From contig PLDP01000161.1 of NCBI GenBank assembly GCA_003136795.1, forward strand, positions 4,106-14,827: a stretch of 10,722 nucleotides of DNA. The letters run 5' to 3'. The notes under the pieces are model-generated. The model worked only from the letters and a program-made list of their open reading frames with translations, did not search any database and had not been told where the DNA came from. Of the stretch, positions 6,642 through 10,722 are shown piece after piece. Source of the stretch: Actinomycetota bacterium. GTDB taxonomy: Bacteria > Actinomycetota > Thermoleophilia > Gaiellales > Gaiellaceae. How positions within the stretch are numbered: the first letter of the stretch is position 1; the number at the start of each line of letters is the position of its first letter. The position numbers were made by a program, and so were the translations under genes.

Positions 6642-7254
6642 GCGCGCCGATTATGCTCCGTCGGCATTGGCTGAGCAGACGGTTGACCGGCGCAGGGAGT
6701 TGCTGGACGCAGCGGCGCGGGTGTTCGCGCGCAAGGGCTTCCACGCGTCGCGGGTCGGTGACATCGCCGAGGAGGCCGGGGTGGCTCACGGCCTGCTCTA
6801 CCACTATTTCCGCTCGAAGGAGGAGGTGCTCGAGACGATCTTTCGCGAGACGTGGGGCGTCCTCGTCGTCGAGACGCAGCGGATCGAGGAATCCGGCGGG
6901 CCGCTACGCGAACAGCTGCGGCGCTTTGCGTGCATCTACCTCGGCTCGTGGCTGATCACGCCGGAGGCGATCTGCGTGCTCGTGCGCGAGATCGCGCGCA
7001 GCCCCGACGTCGGCGGCCGCGTCGACGAGATCGGGGCGGTGTTCCGCGGGCTCGCGAGGATGATCGCGGCGGCGAAGTCGCGCGGCGAGGTGCGCGCCGA
7101 CTGCGATCCGGTGCTCGCGGCCTGGGTCGTCTACGGCTCGCTCGAGGAGATCCTGACCGGCTGGGTGCTGGGACAGCTGCCGGGCGAGGAGGACGACGTC
7201 GAGCGTGCGGTGTCGACGGTCGTGGACGTCGCGCACGCGGGGCTCGCGCCGTGA
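6640..7254 (+). CDS. TetR/AcrR-family transcriptional regulator
   Basis: A 204-residue repressor-like protein. The N-terminal TetR helix-turn-helix is clear (about residues 15-64): RRRELLDAAARVFARKGFHA, SRVGDIAEEAGVAHGLLYHY and FRSKEEVLETIF. The C-terminal ligand-binding half is all helical, with a family-typical AAWVVYGSLEEILTGWVLG stretch near the end. The ligand is unknown; the divergent acyl-CoA racemase/transferase and the nearby acyl-CoA dehydrogenase make an acyl-CoA or fatty acid effector a fair guess, like FadR-type TetR proteins. The ATG at 6640 is supported by GGAG at 6627-6630 (9-base spacing). This start codon shares two bases with the divergent gene's start. The stop overlaps the next gene by GTGA (7251-7254), so the regulator and cupins form an operon. 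Confidence 0.92.
   Translation: MRADYAPSALAEQTVDRRRELLDAAARVFARKGFHASRVGDIAEEAGVAHGLLYHYFRSKEEVLETIFRETWGVLVVETQRIEESGGPLREQLRRFACIYLGSWLITPEAICVLVREIARSPDVGGRVDEIGAVFRGLARMIAAAKSRGEVRADCDPVLAAWVVYGSLEEILTGWVLGQLPGEEDDVERAVSTVVDVAHAGLAP
6646..6665. promoter_or_regulatory. Inverted repeat GCCGA-N10-TCGGC, candidate TetR operator
   Basis: Two perfect 5-base arms (6646-6650 and 6661-6665) surround the candidate -10 of the CoA-transferase gene and lie in the first codons of the TetR gene. TetR regulators often bind palindromes between themselves and a divergent target. Here no intergenic DNA exists, so an operator would have to be within coding sequence. The arms are short and GC-rich, so chance is a real alternative. 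Confidence 0.25.
6650..6655 (-). promoter_or_regulatory. Candidate -10 box CATAAT for the CoA-transferase gene
   Basis: On the minus strand CATAAT (5 of 6 matches to TATAAT) lies 8 bases before the CoA-transferase ATG, inside the start of the divergent TetR gene. The minus strand has only a distant GGAG before this ATG (14 bases), so a leaderless or near-leaderless transcript is plausible. No good -35 was found. Confidence 0.35.
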
Positions 7255-7709
7255 CGGAGATCGTCAACCTGCTCGAGTTGGATCTGAGGGAGCATCGAGA
7301 CGAGGGGCGACGCTTTCACTCTCGGTCGGTCAGCCGCGACTACGGGGCAGGGAAGACCGGCTTCAGCGTCTATGAGCTCGCGCCGGGTGAGTCGGCGTGG
7401 CCGTACCACTACGAGCTCTCCGAGGAGGAATGGCTCTTCGTGATCGCCGGCGAGATCGTTTTGCGGACGCCTGCGGGCGAGGCGACGTTGCGAGCGGGTG
7501 ACGTGACCTGCTTTCCGATCGGGCCCGAAGGCGCGCACCAGATGCGGAACGAGTCGCAAGCTGCGGCGCGTTTTGCGATGCCGTCGTCGCGGTCGGAGGT
7601 CTATGTCGCGATCCGCCCTGACAGCAACACGGCGTACGTCGAAGGTCCCGGCTTCTTCCAGATCGTGCCTCTCGATGAGAGTCTTGATTACTGGGATCGT
7701 GAGCCGTGA
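7251..7709 (+). CDS. Cupin-domain protein 1
   Basis: A 152-residue single-domain cupin. Cupin motif 1 is PYHYELSEEEWLFVIAG (residues 51-67). The first metal His is His53, but the second His of the usual H-x-H is Glu55, with further Glu at 58-60. Motif 2 is GDVTCFPIGPEGAHQMRN (83-100) with His96 and a conserved P-x-G-H pattern. Metal may thus be held by His and Glu rather than the standard three His, or the protein may bind a ligand without catalysis. It ends in DYWDREP, and the next gene's product also ends in DYWD, suggesting tandem duplication. The GTG start overlaps the TetR stop; GGGG about 9 bases upstream could serve as ribosome binding site. Substrate and reaction are unknown. The family is common in actinobacteria. 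Confidence 0.88.
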   Translation: MTEIVNLLELDLREHRDEGRRFHSRSVSRDYGAGKTGFSVYELAPGESAWPYHYELSEEEWLFVIAGEIVLRTPAGEATLRAGDVTCFPIGPEGAHQMRNESQAAARFAMPSSRSEVYVAIRPDSNTAYVEGPGFFQIVPLDESLDYWDREP

Positions 7710-8161
7710 GCGACGTCAATCTCTTCACGGTCGACGTGCAGAAGGACGCCGACGACCCCGACGGCTACAACACTTCGTACGTGCGGGTCGGGCCGCTCCT
7801 CGGCGCGACGAAGCTCGGGCTCTCCGTCTACGAGCTCCCGCCCGGGCAGAGCATCTGCCCGTACCACTACGAGATCGGCTACGAGGAGTGGCTGATCGTG
7901 CTGACCGGCCATCCGACGCTGCGCACGCCGGACGGGGAGCACGAGCTCCGCCCCTGGGACTCGGCCTTCTTCGCAGACGGCCCCGACGGCGCCCACAAGG
8001 TGACGAACCGGACCGACAGCACGCTGCGGGTCGCCATCCTCTCGAACAAGGGTGACCCCGGAGCGTCGGTCTACTCCGACTCGGACAAGGTCGGCATCTG
8101 GCCGCCCGGCAAGCTCTTCCGCCTTGGCGACGCCGTCGACTACTGGGACGGCGAGATCTAG
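7706..8161 (+). CDS. Cupin-domain protein 2, paralogue of the preceding cupin
   Basis: A 151-residue cupin clearly related to its neighbour. Shared blocks are VYEL-x-PG-x-S, PYHYE (residues 52-56), EEWL (60-63), LRTP-x-GE (72-78), GP-x-GAH (92-97) and DYWD (145-148). As in cupin 1, the second His of the H-x-H motif is replaced by Glu (His54, Glu56), while His97 of motif 2 is kept. It differs by an N-terminal DDPDGYN segment and a SNKGDPGASVYSDSDKVGIW stretch before the end, so the two have probably specialised or form a heterodimer. The GTG start at 7706 overlaps the cupin 1 stop (GTGA), and a GGGA lies 9 bases upstream (7693-7696). It is the last gene of the TetR-cupin-cupin operon; its TAG stop overlaps the stop of the convergent ribbon-helix-helix gene. 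Confidence 0.88.
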   Translation: MSDVNLFTVDVQKDADDPDGYNTSYVRVGPLLGATKLGLSVYELPPGQSICPYHYEIGYEEWLIVLTGHPTLRTPDGEHELRPWDSAFFADGPDGAHKVTNRTDSTLRVAILSNKGDPGASVYSDSDKVGIWPPGKLFRLGDAVDYWDGEI

Positions 8162-8355
8162 TCCGAAAGCCGCACGCCGGGCCTGCGGCCGAGCACGTGG
8201 TTGATCAGGTGAACGCGCCGTGTGCCCAAGGGCTCGTAGGTCGTATCGATCGCCCGGCGAATCAGCTCCGCCATCGACACGCTCGACCGTGACGCCTCTC
8301 GGTTCAGGAACGCGTACTGCGTCTGACTGATCGTGATTTGCAGTCGGTGTGGCAT
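8158..8355 (-). CDS. Small ribbon-helix-helix (CopG/Arc-type) DNA-binding protein
   Basis: A 65-residue protein. HRLQITISQTQYAFLNREAS (residues 3-22) has the form of an Arc/CopG N-terminal beta strand, which enters the DNA major groove. A first helix follows, then SVSMAELIRRAIDTTYEPLG as the turn and second helix. This is the pattern of VapB-like antitoxins and small autoregulators. The basic, loosely structured tail (47-65) is where antitoxins contact their toxin. No toxin-like gene (PIN domain, RelE, MazF) lies beside it, so it is an orphan antitoxin or a stand-alone regulator. The ATG start at 8355 lies 3 bases from a 22-bp palindrome, a likely autoregulatory operator. Its stop overlaps the convergent cupin stop at a CTAG. 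Confidence 0.75.
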   Translation of the reverse strand: MPHRLQITISQTQYAFLNREASRSSVSMAELIRRAIDTTYEPLGTRRVHLINHVLGRRPGVRLSD

Positions 8356-8358
8356 TGC

Positions 8359-8380
8359 GATGTAGATGTACAGCTACATC
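8359..8380. promoter_or_regulatory. 22-bp near-perfect palindrome, probable RHH operator
   Basis: Outer arms GATGTAG (8359-8365) and CTACATC (8374-8380) flank the self-complementary core TGTACA (8367-8372). Only positions 8366 and 8373 break the symmetry, so 20 of 22 bases are palindromic. GATGTA is also repeated directly (8359-8364 and 8365-8370), giving several half-sites, as ribbon-helix-helix dimers prefer. It lies 3 bases from the start codon of the RHH gene and is AT-rich against its surroundings. Autorepression by occlusion of the promoter or ribosome binding region is the natural reading. Confidence 0.6.
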
Positions 8381-8395
8381 ACACCGCGAGTGTGA
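8379..8395. promoter_or_regulatory. Perfect inverted repeat TCACAC-CGCGA-GTGTGA
   Basis: Six-base perfect arms (8379-8384 and 8390-8395) with a 5-base spacer directly abut and slightly overlap the 22-bp palindrome, in the 73-base gap between the RHH start and the acyl-CoA dehydrogenase stop. It could be a second regulator site for the RHH promoter or a small hairpin at the end of the dehydrogenase transcript. There is no U-tract to make it a standard terminator. Confidence 0.35.
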
Positions 8396-8428
8396 CTCCG
8401 GCGTGACGGAACTGAAAAGGAACCTTGT

Positions 8429-9652
8429 CTATGTGCCGGCGTGCACCGGCGACAGCGCCGGCGCCCACGAGCAGATCGGTGAGGACGCGCCGTCGCGGCC
8501 GTTCAGGCGGCGGTAGCCCAGTGCATGCTCGGCCTGCATCATCTTGTGGATCTGCGTGGTGCCCTCGTAGATGATCGGTGCGCGCGCGTTGCGGAAGTAC
8601 CGCTCGATCCCGTACTCCCCGGAGTAGCCGTACGAGCCGAACACCTGGATCGCGAGATGCGCCGCCTCGAATGCCGACTCGGTCGCGTGCCACTTGGCGA
8701 GTGACGTCTCGCGCGTGTTGCGCTTGCCTTCGTTCTTCATCCACGCGGCCTGCATGACGAGCAGCTTCGAGGTCTCGTAGCCGAGCACCATCTTCGCGAT
8801 CATGTCCTGCACGAACTGGTACTTGCCGATCGGCTTGCCGAACGTCTCGCGCTCGCGCGCGTAGCCGACCGACCGCTCGAGGCACGCGCGTACGACACCG
8901 CACGCGCCCGCGGCGACGGTGAACCGCCCCTGGTCGAGCGAGTGCATTGCGATCTCGAAGCCCTGCCCTTCCTCGCCGATCAGGTTTTCGGCCGGCACCT
9001 CGACGTTCTCGAAGAAGAGCTCGCCGGTCGACCCCGCCCAGATCCCGAGCTTGTTCTCCGTGTCCCGGGTCGTGAACCCCTTCATGCCCTTCTCGAGCAC
9101 GAACGCGCTGATCCCCTTGTGGCCGGCGGCGGGATCCGTCTTCGCAAAGACGAGCGTGTGGTCGGCGACGGACGCGTACGAGATCCAGTTCTTCTGGCCG
9201 TTCAGAACGAACACATCGCCCTCGCGGCGCGCGGTGGAGCGCATCGCGGCGACGTCCGAGCCTGCGTCCGGCTCGGTCAGTCCGAAGCACGCAAGCTTCT
9301 CACCCTTCGCCTGCGGCGTCAGCCAGCGCTGCTTCTGCGCTTCGGTGCCGTATTTGAGCAGCGAGAGCGAGTTCAGGCCGACGTGCACCGAGATCAAGGT
9401 CCGGAACGCCGCCTCGCCGCGCTCGATCTCCTCGCAGGAGAGAGCCTCGGCCACGAAGTCGAGGCCCGCGCCGCCGTACTCCTCGGGGATCACGATGCCG
9501 AGGATCCCGAGCTCGGCCATGCCCTCGATCAGCTCCAGGTCGAGCTTGTGGTCGATGTCGTTCTGAATCGCGACCGGCAGGACCCGCTCGTCCACGAAGG
9601 TGCGGACGGTGTCCTGGATCAGGCGTTGTTCGTTTGTGAGCTCGAAGTCCAT
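8429..9652 (-). CDS. Acyl-CoA dehydrogenase
   Basis: A 407-residue FAD-dependent acyl-CoA dehydrogenase, which introduces the alpha-beta double bond of an acyl-CoA and passes electrons to ETF. Visible landmarks are the N-terminal helical domain opening FELTNEQRLIQDTVRTFVDE, the FAD/substrate-binding CFGLTEPDAGSD (residues 122-133), the NGQKNWISYA strand (151-160), the FAD-contacting RETFGKPIGKYQFVQ region (268-282), and the catalytic base Glu363 in IIYEGTTQIHK, the position used by short/medium-chain and glutaryl-type enzymes. Chain-length preference cannot be read. Residues 383-407 form a polar, non-conserved tail beyond the usual end of the family. ATG 9652 is chosen because the protein then opens with the conserved M-D-F-x-L-T-x-E-Q; 21 further in-frame codons upstream look like leader. 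TAGGCT lies 8 bases upstream as a possible leaderless -10. Confidence 0.95.
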   Translation of the reverse strand: MDFELTNEQRLIQDTVRTFVDERVLPVAIQNDIDHKLDLELIEGMAELGILGIVIPEEYGGAGLDFVAEALSCEEIERGEAAFRTLISVHVGLNSLSLLKYGTEAQKQRWLTPQAKGEKLACFGLTEPDAGSDVAAMRSTARREGDVFVLNGQKNWISYASVADHTLVFAKTDPAAGHKGISAFVLEKGMKGFTTRDTENKLGIWAGSTGELFFENVEVPAENLIGEEGQGFEIAMHSLDQGRFTVAAGACGVVRACLERSVGYARERETFGKPIGKYQFVQDMIAKMVLGYETSKLLVMQAAWMKNEGKRNTRETSLAKWHATESAFEAAHLAIQVFGSYGYSGEYGIERYFRNARAPIIYEGTTQIHKMMQAEHALGYRRLNGRDGASSPICSWAPALSPVHAGT

Positions 9653-9660
9653 GAGGTCGC

Positions 9661-9666
9661 AGCCTA
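9661..9666 (-). promoter_or_regulatory. Candidate -10 box TAGGCT for the acyl-CoA dehydrogenase
   Basis: The minus-strand hexamer fits TANNNT and lies 8 bases before the ATG at 9652, which has no good Shine-Dalgarno. It resembles the TAGCCT box before the MFS gene. A leaderless or near-leaderless transcript is possible. Confidence 0.3.
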
Positions 9667-9683
9667 GCTGGGGGCAGCCGCGA

Positions 9684-9728
9684 GCCTGCCTGCTCTGTCT
9701 GAAGTCATAATCCAAAACGGCCTGCCTG
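9684..9728. repeat. Direct repeat of GCCTGCCTG in the divergent promoter region
   Basis: Identical 9-mers lie at 9684-9692 and 9720-9728, 36 bases apart, on either side of the candidate CATAAT box. Each is itself a double GCCT. They sit in the 87-base gap between the acyl-CoA dehydrogenase and the divergent sensor gene, where a regulator would bind. Such short GC-rich repeats can arise by chance. Confidence 0.3.
9706..9711 (+). promoter_or_regulatory. Candidate -10 box CATAAT for the sensor-like gene
   Basis: CATAAT (5 of 6 matches to TATAAT) occurs in the most AT-rich patch of the gap, 28 bases before the ATG at 9740. The -35 region is not convincing. It is the same hexamer as the candidate -10 of the CoA-transferase gene. 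Confidence 0.35.
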
Positions 9729-9739
9729 GTTCACCCGCG

Positions 9740-10722
9740 ATGGTGACCCTGCGCCGGCAGGGCCGATCCGATACTCACTGCGTGGGATCGCTTGCGGCAC
9801 GAACCTACCTCGGCCTCGGCGCGGCCGCTATCGCTGTGCAGCTCGCGGTCGGAGGTAGCGTCTGGATCTACGACAGCATCGGGCTGTCGGCTGTTGCCGC
9901 GGTCGTAATCGGCGTTGCCCGGTATCGCCCCGCCAACTGGCGCGGGTGGGCCGCGGTTGCCTGCTCGCAGGCCCTCTTCGTCGCCGCCGACATTGACCGA
10001 GACGTGCTCGGGTCCTCGTCATTCCCGGGGGTCCCGGACGTGCTTCATCTGTCGGGTTACCTCGCGCTCTTCCTGGGCGTCCTGCTGCTGATGGGCCGTT
10101 CGTTCATCTGGCGCGATGTCGCCAGCAACGTCGACACCCTGCTGACCTTGATCGGCGTCGGCCTCGCGGGCTGGATGCTCTTTGTCGACGGCAACTTCGA
10201 GGTCTCGCCCGAGCGGGCCAAGATCGTCGCGCTCGCCTACCCGTGCGCGGGCGTCATAGCTCTCGGCCTGCTGATCCGGATCGCGCTCGCGCCGGGCCGC
10301 CGCAATCCGTCGTACTGGCTGCTGTTCGGCGCCGTGCTGCCGTTGTTCGTCGGTGAAGCCACGTACGTGATGCCCGCTCTTGGCAACTCCTACCATCCGG
10401 GTAGCTGGCTCGGCGCCTGTTGGCTCGGCAGTTACGCGCTGATCGGCGCTGCGGCCCTGCATCCTTCGATGGTCGTTTTCGCCGCCGGCACCGGCGACAC
10501 CGGCAAGCATCCGATGCGCCGCGTCGTGGTCGGTGGCCTCTCGCTTCTGATGATCCCTGTCGCCGGGCTGATCGTGACCGTCACGGGCGGATCGATCAAC
10601 GTCCCGCTCGCTGCAGGTGGCGGCACGGTGCTGTTTCTGGGGATGCTCGTCCGGGCGGTCCTCCTGGTCCGTGAGCTCGACCGGCTCCGCCTGCGCGCCG
10701 AAGCGTCCGAACGCCGGTTCCG
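9740..10722 (+). CDS. Multi-pass membrane sensor-like protein, N-terminal part (continues off the right edge)
   Basis: An open frame of 327 codons runs to the window edge without a stop. It is strongly hydrophobic, with roughly nine or ten membrane segments separated by short loops. It ends in an amphipathic charged stretch, LVRELDRLRLRAEASERRFR, which looks like a signalling-helix linker leading into a cytoplasmic domain. R-x-x-x-E-x-S-E-R-R-F-R is the usual lead-in to a PAS domain, so a PAS protein with a GGDEF/EAL or kinase output is expected beyond the edge; that part is inference. Two in-frame starts are possible: ATG 9740 and GTG 9782. The first adds 14 polar residues ahead of the first helix, and neither has a clear ribosome binding site. 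The gene diverges from the acyl-CoA dehydrogenase. The antisense frames here are basic and low-complexity and look like shadows. Confidence 0.75.
   Translation, partial: MVTLRRQGRSDTHCVGSLAARTYLGLGAAAIAVQLAVGGSVWIYDSIGLSAVAAVVIGVARYRPANWRGWAAVACSQALFVAADIDRDVLGSSSFPGVPDVLHLSGYLALFLGVLLLMGRSFIWRDVASNVDTLLTLIGVGLAGWMLFVDGNFEVSPERAKIVALAYPCAGVIALGLLIRIALAPGRRNPSYWLLFGAVLPLFVGEATYVMPALGNSYHPGSWLGACWLGSYALIGAAALHPSMVVFAAGTGDTGKHPMRRVVVGGLSLLMIPVAGLIVTVTGGSINVPLAAGGGTVLFLGMLVRAVLLVRELDRLRLRAEASERRF

Noticed and set aside
8443..8464. 9-bp-stem GC-rich hairpin as an intrinsic terminator of the dehydrogenase
   Set aside because: It lies before the stop codon and has no T-run after it; a nearby CCTTTTC on the minus strand is too far away.
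8919..9667. Two long plus-strand frames (8919-9566 and 8942-9667) opposite the acyl-CoA dehydrogenase
   Set aside because: No recognisable domain; both are antisense to the highly conserved core of the dehydrogenase.
9653..9715. 21-codon N-terminal extension of the acyl-CoA dehydrogenase
   Set aside because: The family starts at M-D-F-x-L-T-x-E-Q; the extra residues are not conserved-looking and fall in the promoter region.
10019..10626. Minus-strand frames 10019-10510 and 10432-10626 near the right edge
   Set aside because: Basic, low-complexity products. The plus-strand frame has regular membrane segments and stays open to the window end.
1..10722. tRNA, rRNA, CRISPR array, insertion sequence, phage or defence genes
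   Set aside because: Looked for and not seen: no cloverleaf-like segments, no spaced direct repeats, no transposase or integrase motifs.

Overview
The window is dense, GC-rich bacterial chromosome. It uses many GTG starts, has a strong G/C third-position bias, and its genes overlap by a few bases or sit a few bases apart. Protein content and style (paired PYHYE cupins, a lysyl-oxidase-type secreted protein, an NfeD/SPFH pair, possible leaderless promoters with a TANNNT -10 just before the start codon) suggest a soil actinobacterium, most likely of the Thermoleophilia (Solirubrobacterales/Gaiellales). That placement is inferred from style, not from a marker gene. I see no tRNA, rRNA, CRISPR, insertion sequence or phage gene, and no gene-free stretch longer than 300 bases.

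Layout. 1-1531 (minus): an MFS exporter followed by a DoxX-family membrane protein that runs off the left edge. 1554-4552 (plus): a probable operon of a HAD hydrolase, an NfeD-like membrane protein, an SPFH/stomatin-like protein and a YbhN-type (LPG synthase transmembrane region) membrane protein. Its start faces the MFS gene across 22 bases that carry two back-to-back -10-like hexamers sharing one TA step. 4501-6641 (minus): an AMACR-like CoA-transferase coupled to a secreted protein with a TolB-like propeller and a lysyl-oxidase copper domain. The tail of the latter gene overlaps the tail of the YbhN-type gene by 52 bases. 6640-8161 (plus): a TetR regulator and two related cupins joined by GTGA overlaps. 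The TetR and CoA-transferase start codons share bases within one CATG. 8158-8355 (minus): a small ribbon-helix-helix protein with a near-perfect 22-bp palindrome just upstream of its start. 8429-9652 (minus): an acyl-CoA dehydrogenase. 9740-10722 (plus): the N-terminal membrane half of a probable sensor protein that continues past the right edge.

How the parts may work together (inference). The TetR regulator sits head to head with an acyl-CoA racemase/transferase and about 2 kb from an acyl-CoA dehydrogenase, which fits local control of acyl-CoA (fatty or branched-acid) catabolism, with the cupins as co-regulated proteins of unknown job. NfeD plus SPFH is a known membrane-microdomain pairing; the flanking HAD and YbhN-type proteins may belong to the same membrane-lipid theme. 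The most unusual single protein is the propeller/lysyl-oxidase fusion, which keeps the copper-site histidines and the Lys/Tyr pair that form the quinone cofactor in animal lysyl oxidase. No wholly new multi-gene system is evident.
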